A DNA stretch of 64,000 nucleotides from Candidatus Fusicatenibacter intestinigallinarum. GTDB taxonomy: Bacteria > Bacillota > Clostridia > Lachnospirales > Lachnospiraceae. The first letter of the stretch is position 1; the number at the start of each line of letters is the position of its first letter. Below, in pieces: positions 26,948 to 35,029 of this stretch. The translations under genes and the position numbers were made by a program. Where the stretch lies: positions 1-64,000 of the forward strand of contig DWWU01000022.1 of the NCBI GenBank assembly GCA_019119555.1. Direction: 5' to 3'. The notes beneath the pieces were generated by a model that ran no database searches, was not told the DNA's origin, and worked only from the letters and a program-made list of their open reading frames with translations.

Positions 26948-27044
26948 GAAAACCGGCCCGTTAATATCCCAGATCCCGGCGGCGAAGTAGTTTCATCCAT
27001 TCTGCCGCCGGCAGCTTCCGGGGATATCTCCGGACCGGTTTTTA
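26948..27044 (-). terminator. Large imperfect terminator hairpin
   Basis: AAAACCGG with CCGGTTTTT at the outside, ATATCCC with GGGGATAT in the middle and CCGGCGGC with GCCGCCGG inside make a nested stem-loop of nearly 100 bases between two minus-strand genes. T-rich tails lie on both sides. The size is more than a simple terminator needs, so a regulatory leader role for the acetyltransferase gene is possible. Confidence 0.6.
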
Positions 27045-27057
27045 TCTCCTGTGCCTG

Positions 27058-28011
27058 TCAGACTTCCTCACCCAGACTGTACGTCTGTCCGGCTTTCTTC
27101 TGATTTTTGATGATCGAAAAGATCATCGGCACCGCTCCTACCAGAAGGAAGAAATACAGGAGAACCAGATTTCCCCAGTAAGAGCTTTCATTAATGATCT
27201 GCTGTTCCAGCAGCGCCGGGACAATCTGAAACGCGGTGATAACATCCGTCTCAAGTTCCCGGGCAACGACAATCGCCCAGTCCGCGCGGTCGCCCACATA
27301 TGTCATAATCATCATAAGAATCACCGAAAGTACCGTTCCCTTTTTTGAGAGCTTGCCTCCCAGCAGCTCATACCCCTTCAGGGTGCAGACCGCCATAATG
27401 ATTCCTGACCAGGCCGCCACATAGCCAAGCCGGCTGATCAGAATAATACACGCCACGCCCACAAGCGTTCCCAGAAGTGCGCCTACGATACCGCCGACAA
27501 CGTTCTCGCTCTTCTGCTGTTTCTGCGCCTGTACCAGCGTTTTGTTCTGCTGCAGCTGTGCATAACACTCCTGACACATCAACGCATAACTTCCGGACAC
27601 ATAGCGGGGCGCAATTTTAATATCCCTGCCGCAGGTCTGGCAGCAGCTTCGATACCCATGCAGCCGCAGAAATGCCGTCAGTGCGTTCAGGCCGCTCACC
27701 AGGTTTTCCCGGACAACCTCCTGATTCTTTACGCCCTTCAGCGACATGGTGACCACATACCCGTTCTGTCCCAGGCCTGTCACCGGAGCGTTGTCTTTTT
27801 TGAACTGCCGGATCTCGTCCCCGGTCAGCGGCCCTGCGTCGCGGACCGCAGAAACCGCTGCCGTCAGAATATACGGATAAGACGGATTTGCCGGATAAAC
27901 CAGCACGCTGTATTCCCCGTGGGTTCCATACAGCGCTCCGCCCGTCTCGTCGAGGCGAAGGCCCGTGCGCTGTGCCAGCTGTTCATAGTTCTCTTTTACT
28001 TTTTTCTTCAT
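27058..28011 (-). CDS. Zinc-ribbon membrane protein, unknown function
   Basis: A 317-residue protein. Residues 1-115 form a soluble domain with no recognised fold. A zinc ribbon follows (CQTCGRDI near 121 and CQECY near 143). Then come at least four hydrophobic segments (170-300), including a glycine-rich GGIVGALLGTLVG hairpin and a last helix near the C terminus. Proteins of this plan are found in Clostridia without assigned role. It is monocistronic, closed by a large hairpin, and separated from the GH31 gene by two dispersed palindromes and a terminator. Confidence 0.72.
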   Translation of the reverse strand: MKKKVKENYEQLAQRTGLRLDETGGALYGTHGEYSVLVYPANPSYPYILTAAVSAVRDAGPLTGDEIRQFKKDNAPVTGLGQNGYVVTMSLKGVKNQEVVRENLVSGLNALTAFLRLHGYRSCCQTCGRDIKIAPRYVSGSYALMCQECYAQLQQNKTLVQAQKQQKSENVVGGIVGALLGTLVGVACIILISRLGYVAAWSGIIMAVCTLKGYELLGGKLSKKGTVLSVILMMIMTYVGDRADWAIVVARELETDVITAFQIVPALLEQQIINESSYWGNLVLLYFFLLVGAVPMIFSIIKNQKKAGQTYSLGEEV

Positions 28012-28048
28012 GCATTCGTCCCCCCATTGGATGATATGTTGCTGTGCT

Positions 28049-28076
28049 GTTACAGTTCAACTGGTCGAACTGTTAC
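28049..28076. repeat. Dispersed palindrome
   Basis: GTTACAGTTCAACT followed by GGTCGAACTGTTAC; both 14-base halves complementary at all but the centre. Confidence 0.85.
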
Positions 28077-28149
28077 GCTATACTGCCTAAAGTATATCAT
28101 AAAACTTTCCGCCCGACTACTTTTTTCGTCAGCAGAACCCTCTCCCCGT

Positions 28150-28177
28150 GTAACCATTCAGCCGGCTGAACGGTTGC
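28150..28177. repeat. Dispersed palindrome
   Basis: GTAACCATTCAGCC followed by GGCTGAACGGTTGC, the second copy in the same 242-base gap. Confidence 0.8.
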
Positions 28178-28192
28178 CTCTCCTCATAGATC

Positions 28193-28243
28193 AAAAGGGA
28201 GCATGCGCTCACCCTGTCCAGGACAGACGCATGCTCCCTTTTT
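28193..28243. terminator. Strong terminator after GH31 gene
   Basis: AAAAGGGAGCATGCG pairs perfectly with CGCATGCTCCCTTTT, with an inner CTGTCC / GGACAG hairpin and T runs on both strands. It ends the GH31 transcript. Confidence 0.9.
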
Positions 28244-28253
28244 CCGTAACCGC

Positions 28254-30320
28254 TTACCGGATACCGTCAAATTTTTCAAAAGCTTTCTTCATCTTTCCGC
28301 TCTGACGGATGGTTCCTTTCCCGCTGACTGTGATTTTTTCGTAGTGTTCCGGATTTTCGTAATCCTTGCTGTTTCCATCGTCATCGTACAGCTCGTAAAC
28401 CGCCTTGTCCGTCACATATCCCAGAAGGCTCAGATGTTCGAAATCCATTTCTTCCACGCTCTTCGCGCTTTTTGCCACCGGAATCACATGATTTTTCAGG
28501 ATGAAGAAAATCAGTTCATCTATTGCCACCGGCACGTAATGATGTCCTTTCTCCACAACCTGCACGGAATAATCCTCCGGGCTTCTCATGGAAACCAGCA
28601 TCATATCCTCCGGCAGATAGACGTAGCGCCCCGTCGCATTCTGCTCGTGAACCGGCGCAATCATTATACTGTCGCCCACCATCAGCTGATCCTCGATCTG
28701 ATCTGCATACGGATCGTCAGGATAGTCGAAAGCCAGGGGGCGGAACATCATTTCGTCTCTCAGCGCAGCCTTCATATACTCGCTGTACAGATAGGGAAGC
28801 AGGCTGTAGCGGATCTTCACCATTTTTCCGCAGGCTTCGCGGTTGGAGAACTGATACAGCTCCTGCTCGCGGGTTCCCAGCGCCGCATGGTTTCTCATCA
28901 GAGGAGTAAACACGCCGAACTGCATCCAGCGCAGCGCCAGATCTTCCGTCGTATCAGCGCCGAAACCGCAGAGATCCGCACCGGTATAAAGGAATCCACA
29001 CATGTTCAGAGAAGGCATCATTTTGATATTCAGCAGCAGGTGAGACCACCAGGACAGATTGTCTCCCTGCCAGATTCCGCCGTAGCGATGCATTCCGATA
29101 TAGGAGGAACGGGAAAACATCAGGATTCTCCTGTCAGGCTCCAGTTCCTCGAAGGCTTCTCCCGCCGCACGGGTCATGTTGTAGCCGTACAGGTTATGAA
29201 CCTTGTCGTGGCGAACCGGTTTTCCTTCGCCGTTAAAATTGTGGTAGAAGCTTCGGTAATCCTCCGGATTGTTGGCAAGCTCCATCACCAGGCCCTTGAA
29301 GCGGAAATGTGTCATCAGATCCTGATTTTTTCCGCGGAAACTCTCCAGCTCCTCGAAAACCTTCTCCAGACGCTTTTCTGAGTAGAAAATGGACGGCTCG
29401 TTCATGTCATTCCAGAATCCGTCGATGCCCTGGTCCAGAAGAAACTTGTATTTCAGCCCGAACCAGCGGCGCGCCTCTGGATTCAGCATATCCGGAAAAT
29501 GTACCCTGCCCGGCCATACGGCTGCGACAAATTCCTTTCCGTCCTCATCCTTGCAGAAATAACCGTTCTCCACGCCCTCTTCATAAACCGGATAGCCCTC
29601 TTCGATCTTCACGCCTGCGTCAATGATCGGTACCAGGTGAATGTGCTTCTCCCTCATCTCTTTTACAAATTCCGGAAAATTTGGGAACGTCTCATTGTTC
29701 AGCGTAAAATCCTTGAACCGCTCCATGTAATCAATGTCCAGATAGATGCTGTCCAGAGGGATTCCCAGCTCACGGTATCTGCGCTCCACCTCGCGCACGT
29801 CGTCCTCAGATTTGTAGCCCCACCGGCTCTGGCCGAAACCAAACGCCCATTTCGGCGGAATATAGCTGCGGCCGATCATATGCCGGAACTGACGCACAAT
29901 ATCTTTCAGATCTTCTCCGCCGACAAAATATACGTCCATATCCCAGCTTTCCGCCGTAATCACTGCGGTATCCTGCTGGGTATATCCGATATCGAAGGTA
30001 ACTTTCCCCGGATTGTCCAGAAAAATTCCAAACGGCTCCTCCTCTGCAAACACCAGAAAATTATGAGCCGCATACAGAGAACGGGTGTCCTCCCGGTGAT
30101 TGGGATCATCGGTACAGTTACTGATATAAATCCAGCCTCTTTTATTGATGCCGCGCACCTGTTCTCCCAGTCCGTAAACCGGCGCGTTCTTTGTCATTGC
30201 AAAGGAAATCTTTTCCCCTTCTTTCACTTCCACCCGGGGAATATCCCCTTTTTCAACAGGAAACTCCTCCACGACTGCCTCGGTATTCAGCGGATTCCCG
30301 AAACGATATTTGCGAATCAT
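28254..30320 (-). CDS. GH31 alpha-glucosidase
   Basis: Family GH31 exo-glucosidase, 688 residues, intracellular (no signal peptide). Nucleophile Asp305 lies in GFWNDMNEPS, and the acid/base aspartate in the IWQGDNLSWW segment. The N-terminal beta-sandwich and the N loop are short. It resembles in sequence and length the gut Clostridia GH31 enzyme described from Ruminococcus obeum, which prefers isomaltose over maltose; the substrate preference here is inferred. It is divergently placed to an AraC regulator across 126 bases containing an inverted repeat and a -10 without a matching -35, consistent with activation. Confidence 0.92.
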   Translation of the reverse strand: MIRKYRFGNPLNTEAVVEEFPVEKGDIPRVEVKEGEKISFAMTKNAPVYGLGEQVRGINKRGWIYISNCTDDPNHREDTRSLYAAHNFLVFAEEEPFGIFLDNPGKVTFDIGYTQQDTAVITAESWDMDVYFVGGEDLKDIVRQFRHMIGRSYIPPKWAFGFGQSRWGYKSEDDVREVERRYRELGIPLDSIYLDIDYMERFKDFTLNNETFPNFPEFVKEMREKHIHLVPIIDAGVKIEEGYPVYEEGVENGYFCKDEDGKEFVAAVWPGRVHFPDMLNPEARRWFGLKYKFLLDQGIDGFWNDMNEPSIFYSEKRLEKVFEELESFRGKNQDLMTHFRFKGLVMELANNPEDYRSFYHNFNGEGKPVRHDKVHNLYGYNMTRAAGEAFEELEPDRRILMFSRSSYIGMHRYGGIWQGDNLSWWSHLLLNIKMMPSLNMCGFLYTGADLCGFGADTTEDLALRWMQFGVFTPLMRNHAALGTREQELYQFSNREACGKMVKIRYSLLPYLYSEYMKAALRDEMMFRPLAFDYPDDPYADQIEDQLMVGDSIMIAPVHEQNATGRYVYLPEDMMLVSMRSPEDYSVQVVEKGHHYVPVAIDELIFFILKNHVIPVAKSAKSVEEMDFEHLSLLGYVTDKAVYELYDDDGNSKDYENPEHYEKITVSGKGTIRQSGKMKKAFEKFDGIR

Positions 30321-30336
30321 TCTTTTGCTCCTTTCT

Positions 30337-30405
30337 TTGACACTGTACGATATATTATGATATTATTATAGCGGCAGCAGACTGGATTTTCTTGCATATT
30401 TCCAG
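30337..30405. promoter_or_regulatory. Divergent control region, GH31 / araC-type gene
   Basis: Plus strand: TTGACA (30337-30342), 18-base spacer, TATTAT (30361-30366) for the regulator. Minus strand: TATAAT (30365-30370) for GH31 with no acceptable -35, as expected for an activator-dependent promoter. The inverted repeat CTGGA..TCCAG (30382-30405) lies just upstream of that -10 and is a candidate AraC-family site. Confidence 0.55.
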
Positions 30406-30446
30406 CTTTTTATAACACAATTCTGCTGTCAAAGGAGAGTATCTTT

Positions 30447-31319
30447 ATGAACCAGAATCCAAATCTGATGGAGACTGTACAGCACGGCACCGTCATGTTT
30501 CCGCTGGAGTACTATCACTGTGTTTTTCCTCTCGGAGTCGGCAATCTTCCGGTGCACTGGCATGAAGAATTTGAAATCACTCTGGTGCGCAAAGGTTCCT
30601 GTACCTATCAGGTGGATCTTCAGTCTTACCGGATTACGGAAGGGGACCTTCTTCTTCTCCCGCCGGGAATGCTCCACGGCACAGGGGAACGGCCCGATGC
30701 GGAATTTATCACTGACAGCCTCGTGTTCCGGCTGGATATGCTGGAGAGCCAGCTGCCCGATTCCTGCACAACCCGCTTTCTTGCTCCGCTGGCCGGAGGA
30801 ACAATTCGCTTTCCCGTATATCTTGCCGCCTCTGATCCGGCCGCCGGTCTTCTCCGCAGCACATTCGAGGCGATCTGCGATATCTTTCTGAAAAAGCCTG
30901 CCGGTTATGAGCTTGAAATCAAGTCACAACTTCTGCATTTTTTCTTTCTGCTGTACGGACATGTGCCTTATCAGAAAAACGATCCGACGCACTCTGAGAT
31001 TACCGACAAGCTGAAGCTGGTTCTGCAGTTCATTCAGGACCATTACCAGCGGACGGTCACCGTACAGGAACTGGCAGACCTGTGCCACTTCAGCGAATAT
31101 CATTTCATGCGCTTCTTCAAGCGTCATATGAACATGACATGCATCGAGTATATGAATCAGTACCGCCTTGAGATGGCGTCGCGCCAGCTGGCAGGAACAG
31201 AGCTCCCGATCACCAGCATTGCCCTCGAATCCGGTTTTAACAACATCTCGTATTTCAACCGGGTGTTCAAAAAGAAGTTCGGCGTCACGCCAAAAGAATA
31301 CCGGAAATTACAATTGTAA
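30447..31319 (+). CDS. AraC family regulator with cupin sensor
   Basis: A 290-residue regulator. The N-terminal cupin (HWHEEFEITLVRKGSCTYQVD, LLLLPPGMLHG) would bind the sugar signal. The C-terminal 100 residues are two helix-turn-helix units (VTVQELADLCHFSEYHFMRFFK and ITSIALESGFNNISYFNRVFKK) ending with the FGVTPKEYRK signature. An AGGAG site precedes the ATG. Divergent orientation makes GH31 its likely target. Confidence 0.92.
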   Translation: MNQNPNLMETVQHGTVMFPLEYYHCVFPLGVGNLPVHWHEEFEITLVRKGSCTYQVDLQSYRITEGDLLLLPPGMLHGTGERPDAEFITDSLVFRLDMLESQLPDSCTTRFLAPLAGGTIRFPVYLAASDPAAGLLRSTFEAICDIFLKKPAGYELEIKSQLLHFFFLLYGHVPYQKNDPTHSEITDKLKLVLQFIQDHYQRTVTVQELADLCHFSEYHFMRFFKRHMNMTCIEYMNQYRLEMASRQLAGTELPITSIALESGFNNISYFNRVFKKKFGVTPKEYRKLQL

Positions 31320-31368
31320 GCTCTGCGTTTTCATACAGCTTATAATTCAGCCAGGGCAGCATACCGGC

Positions 31369-31397
31369 TTGATAACCGCGGCAAAAAATGCTATAGT
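31369..31397 (+). promoter_or_regulatory. Promoter of the GT2 operon
   Basis: TTGATA, 17-base spacer, TATAGT, 68 bases before the glycosyltransferase ATG. A fragment of a dispersed palindrome (AATTCAGCCAGG, 31345-31356) lies just upstream. Confidence 0.78.
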
Positions 31398-31465
31398 AGT
31401 AACGCGTGTTTAGGCAGTGGAAAGATCTGTCTGAATAATATTGAAGGAAAGGATTTTTTCATACC

Positions 31466-32395
31466 ATGAGTCTTTATTCCGTAGTCGTGCCTGTGTTCAA
31501 TTCCGAACACACACTGAGGGAACTGTATCAGCGTATCCGGGCAGTTTTCGAAGATACCATTCACGAAGAGTTTGAGCTGATCCTGGTGGACGACAGTTCC
31601 AGGGATCAGTCTTACAGGATTATGAAGGAACTCCGCAGCGAGGATCCCAGGGTCCGGATCGTGCAGATGGCGAAAAATTTCGGCCAGCACCCCGCCCTGC
31701 TCTGCGGCTTTTCTTTTGTCCGGGGCGACTTTGTCATCACGATGGACGATGATCTGCAGCATCCGCCGGAGGAAATTCCGAAACTGGTGCGGGCGATTCA
31801 GGAAAATCCCGAAGTGGACGTCATTATCGCCAAATATCAGAACCGGCACCACAATCTGATCCGGAAACTCGGAACAAGAATATCGGTTTACGCGACTTCA
31901 AAAATGCTCAAGAAAGATCCGAATCTGGAAATCACCAGTTTCCGGCTGATGCGCCGGTTCATTGTGGACGCCATTCTCGGAATGGACGTGCATCTTCCGC
32001 AGATCGGAAACCTTCTGGTGCAGACTTCAAACAGGATCATCAATGTGGAGGTTCGCCATGACGCCAGAAAATACGGAAAAAGCGGCTACAGTTACCGGCG
32101 GCTGGCCCACGATCTGTTTTACGACATTATTTCCAATTCCGCCTTCCCGCTGATTGTGGTACGGAATATCGGAATCATCAGCTTCCTCGTCAGCGTTGTG
32201 CTGGGACTGTTTTACCTGATAAAATTCCTGTGCTGCGGAAGTCCGGTGGAAGGCTGGACAACGCTTGTCCTTCTGATCAGCGGGTATTCAGGTCTGCTGC
32301 TGCTCTCGGTGGGAATCGTCGGGCAGTATCTGATCAATATCCTGGAGGAGGCGAGAAAAATGCCAAACTATACCATCAGAGATAAGGATGTTTGA
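31466..32395 (+). CDS. GT2 glycosyltransferase, polyprenyl-phosphate type
   Basis: Membrane-associated family 2 glycosyltransferase of 309 residues, like DPM1/GtrB/ArnC. The nucleotide-sugar domain has VVVPVFNSE at the N terminus, LVDDSSRD, and the metal-binding MDDDLQHPPEE near residue 92-101. Two C-terminal membrane helices (about 233-258 and 270-295) are typical of enzymes that load a sugar onto undecaprenyl phosphate. The ribosome binding site AGGAAAGGA is about 14 bases from the ATG, longer than usual. First gene of a three-gene operon with a PLP enzyme and an ATP-grasp ligase. Confidence 0.88.
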   Translation: MSLYSVVVPVFNSEHTLRELYQRIRAVFEDTIHEEFELILVDDSSRDQSYRIMKELRSEDPRVRIVQMAKNFGQHPALLCGFSFVRGDFVITMDDDLQHPPEEIPKLVRAIQENPEVDVIIAKYQNRHHNLIRKLGTRISVYATSKMLKKDPNLEITSFRLMRRFIVDAILGMDVHLPQIGNLLVQTSNRIINVEVRHDARKYGKSGYSYRRLAHDLFYDIISNSAFPLIVVRNIGIISFLVSVVLGLFYLIKFLCCGSPVEGWTTLVLLISGYSGLLLLSVGIVGQYLINILEEARKMPNYTIRDKDV

Positions 32396-32396
32396 T

Positions 32397-33365
32397 ATGA
32401 CAGACAACAAAGAAATCGGCGGTTACTTCGAAATGGAGGAACTTCCCGGGGAAGAATACTATCCGGACCTGCTCCGTCTGAACCTGGGCAGAACGGCGCT
32501 TCTGTATCTGCTGAAGCAGCGTGGCTGCCGGGAAATTTTTCTCCCGCATTACCTGTGCGATTCCGTGATCGGCGCATGCAGGGACAGCGGAATAAAAATT
32601 TCCTTTTACTCCGTCAATGATGCGCTGGAACCCGGAATCGAAGAGCTTCCGAACGGCGCCTGGTGTTACCTTGTAAACTATTACGGGCAGCTGACCGACG
32701 ACAGAATTCTTTTCTATCAGGAAAAGTATCAGAGAATCATCGTGGATCAGACCCATGCTTTTTATCAGCGCCCGCTGCCCCACGTGGACACCATTTACTC
32801 GCCGCGAAAATTTTTCGGTCTCCCGGACGGCGCATATCTGGCGGCGGATCTTCCGCCGGCAGAGGAGCTTCCGCCGGATTATTCCGCCGGAAGAATGGAA
32901 CATATCCTCGGCCGGTATGAGAAGGGCGGGAACGCCTACTACCAGGTGATGCTGAAAAATGCAGAAACCTTTCACACGGAAAAAATCCGCCGGATGTCCC
33001 GCCTGACCCGGAATCTGCTGCGGGGAATCGACTATTCCCGCTGCGCCGAAAAGCGAAACGAAAATTACAGTGCGCTGGATTCCTTCCTTGGCTCCTGCAA
33101 CCCGCTTCCGTTCCGGAAGCCGTCTGTCCCCATGTGCTATCCGTTTTACGCGGAACATGGCCCGGAAATCCGGAAACAGCTGGCCCTGGAAAAAATCTAC
33201 GTTCCAGTCTACTGGAAAAATGTCGCTGACGAAATGCCGGCAGACAGTACAGAATACCGATACGCCGCAAATATTCTTCCTCTTCCCTGCGATCAGCGTT
33301 ATACGCCGGCGGATATGGAAAGAGTTGCGTCTGCGGTTCTTCGGTTATGTGGGAGGACTTTATGA
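32397..33365 (+). CDS. DegT-like PLP-dependent aminotransferase homologue
   Basis: A 322-residue protein related to the fold-type I sugar aminotransferases but diverged. The predicted cofactor lysine is in SPRKFFGLPDGAYL (Lys138), the pyridine-nitrogen aspartate in IIVDQTHAF (about 117), and the N-terminal RTALLYLLKQRG segment matches the glycine-rich start of the fold. The first ATG of the frame (32388) directly follows the possible Shine-Dalgarno bases; the ATG at 32397 has AAGGAT eight bases upstream and is preferred. It begins two bases after the glycosyltransferase stop and overlaps the next gene by four, so the three products are made together. Substrate unknown; an amino-sugar or amino-ketone is likely. 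Confidence 0.72.
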   Translation: MTDNKEIGGYFEMEELPGEEYYPDLLRLNLGRTALLYLLKQRGCREIFLPHYLCDSVIGACRDSGIKISFYSVNDALEPGIEELPNGAWCYLVNYYGQLTDDRILFYQEKYQRIIVDQTHAFYQRPLPHVDTIYSPRKFFGLPDGAYLAADLPPAEELPPDYSAGRMEHILGRYEKGGNAYYQVMLKNAETFHTEKIRRMSRLTRNLLRGIDYSRCAEKRNENYSALDSFLGSCNPLPFRKPSVPMCYPFYAEHGPEIRKQLALEKIYVPVYWKNVADEMPADSTEYRYAANILPLPCDQRYTPADMERVASAVLRLCGRTL

Positions 33366-34621
33366 ATCATCGCATCCTTATCCTCGGCTCATCCGAGGAA
33401 TTTACAGAACTGGTAAAGCTTGCAAGATCCAGAGGAATCTTTACGATTGTCTGCGACGGCAACCCTGACGGCACCGCAAAAAAAGAAGCGGATCTCGCTT
33501 GCCACACAGACGTCAGATCCATTGACCGGATCGCCGCTCTGTGCCGGAAGGAACGGGTGGACGGTATTCTCACCGCCTTCTCCGATCTGCTGCTGGAATG
33601 TATGGTAAAAATTGCGGCAAAGGCAGAACTTCCCTGCTATCTTCTCCCGAAACAGCTGAGCTTTTACCGGGACAAATCCGTCATGAAAAAAATGTTCGCC
33701 GCCCTCGGAATTCCCACTTCGCGCTATGCGGAAACCGACGCCGCCTGTTCTCCCGATGCTTTCGCCGGGCTCCGTTTTCCGGTAGTGACAAAGCCGCTGG
33801 ACCGGTACGGTTCCCGCGGGGTTCTCGTGCTGGACAGCCCGGAGGAAATCCGCAGCAGATTTCATGAAATCTGCGCCGGCTCCGGGACGGAAAAAATACT
33901 GGTGGAAGAATACAATACCGGATTTGAATTCAATCTGATGGCGTGGGTCAGCAGCGGACAGGTATACATTCTGGGAATCGCCGACCGGGAAAAAAGCCCG
34001 GGAGAACCCCATTCCATACCGGTCTGCAGCCGCAACGTTTACCCTTCCTGCCTGATGAAGCACGTATATCCGGAGGCGAAACGGATTCTGGAGAAAGTCA
34101 TAGGCTACACCGGACAGACCGAAGGCGAACTTTCCATGCAGTTTTTCTGGCATCCTGACAGAGGAATTGAAGTCTGCGAAATCGCCGCACGCTTTCTGGG
34201 CTACGAGCACGAACTGATCGAACTCTGCAGCGGCTTTTCCATGGAGGAGCTGCTTCTCGATTCCGTCTACGCCCCGGAACGCATTCCGGACATGCTGAAG
34301 AAACACAATCCTTTCTTTGAGAAAAGCTGCGCCGTGCTTTATTTTCACGGACGTCAGCGGATCATCAGAGATCTGGAGGCCGCAAAGACGTGCCTGCAGT
34401 CTCCGGAAGTACTCCAGGGATGGCTGTTCTACCGGGAGGGAGAGAAAATTCAGGAATTTACAAGGCCTTATACGGCCAGATGCTTTCTTCGCCCGGGCAC
34501 GCGCGAAGAGATTGACCGAAACACCGACCGGATCTATGCCGGAATGACGATTCCTGATGAGAACGGAGAGGAAATCCTGTATCAGAATGTCAGAGCCAGG
34601 TATCCGGAAGACCTGATCTGA
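33362..34621 (+). CDS. ATP-grasp family ligase
   Basis: Carboxylate-amine (or thiol) ligase of the ATP-grasp superfamily, 419 residues. N-terminal Rossmann-like domain (MNHRILILGSSEEFTELVKL), nucleotide-binding lid strand VVTKPLDRYGSRGVLVLDS, the LVEEYNTGFEFNLMAWV block, and the metal-binding EVCEIAARFLGYEHELI segment. It is closest in plan to the carbamoyl-phosphate-synthase-like and biotin-carboxylase-like ATP-grasp proteins that couple an amino acid to another small molecule. The ATG overlaps the preceding TGA (ATGA), with GGGAGG upstream. Last gene of the operon, followed by a perfect dispersed palindrome. Confidence 0.83.
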   Translation: MNHRILILGSSEEFTELVKLARSRGIFTIVCDGNPDGTAKKEADLACHTDVRSIDRIAALCRKERVDGILTAFSDLLLECMVKIAAKAELPCYLLPKQLSFYRDKSVMKKMFAALGIPTSRYAETDAACSPDAFAGLRFPVVTKPLDRYGSRGVLVLDSPEEIRSRFHEICAGSGTEKILVEEYNTGFEFNLMAWVSSGQVYILGIADREKSPGEPHSIPVCSRNVYPSCLMKHVYPEAKRILEKVIGYTGQTEGELSMQFFWHPDRGIEVCEIAARFLGYEHELIELCSGFSMEELLLDSVYAPERIPDMLKKHNPFFEKSCAVLYFHGRQRIIRDLEAAKTCLQSPEVLQGWLFYREGEKIQEFTRPYTARCFLRPGTREEIDRNTDRIYAGMTIPDENGEEILYQNVRARYPEDLI

Positions 34622-34627
34622 TAACTC

Positions 34628-34655
34628 GTAACAGTTCAGCCAGCTGAACTGTTAC
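34628..34655. repeat. Dispersed palindrome, perfect copy
   Basis: GTAACAGTTCAGCC followed by AGCTGAACTGTTAC: all 13 arm pairs are Watson-Crick, making it the consensus copy. It lies between two convergent genes, where it can also work as a transcription barrier in both directions. Confidence 0.95.
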
Positions 34656-34666
34656 TTTCCGTTCTG

Positions 34667-35026
34667 TTATTCAACGGTTTTGACAGCAATCACGTCGACT
34701 CCCGTCCCCGCAACGTTTTTCAGAACCGGTTCTCCCGCGGAAACCGGCGCCTGTACCTGGACGCCTTTCAGTTCCCTGACACATTCAAATATTTTGTCTT
34801 TCGAGATATCTTCTTTCGTTTTTACGGGGACCACCGGCGCCGTGCCGTTGACCACGCGTACGGTGGTCGTCACGATCCGAGTAGGATGCGTGACTTCTTT
34901 TTCGCCGTAAATTTTTCCCCGCTTGCAGGTATAGCCGGAGATAGACACAACCGTTTTGCCGTCCAGCTCCACAGTCAGCTCGCATCCCATCGGACATCCG
35001 ATACAGGTCAGTACTCTTTTTTCCAT
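34667..35026 (-). CDS. DUF1667 protein of the glycerol operon
   Basis: A 119-residue protein with an N-terminal cysteine cluster (CIGCPMGCELTVE, 8-20; further CKRGKIYGEKE near 34) followed by the conserved THPTRIVTTTVRV and VPVKTKEDISKDKIFECV segments. This family (DUF1667) always accompanies glycerol-3-phosphate dehydrogenase-like flavoproteins in Clostridia, probably as an iron-sulfur electron-transfer subunit. It starts four bases after the FAD oxidoreductase stop. The terminal gene of the glp operon. Confidence 0.85.
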   Translation of the reverse strand: MEKRVLTCIGCPMGCELTVELDGKTVVSISGYTCKRGKIYGEKEVTHPTRIVTTTVRVVNGTAPVVPVKTKEDISKDKIFECVRELKGVQVQAPVSAGEPVLKNVAGTGVDVIAVKTVE

Positions 35027-35029
35027 CTC

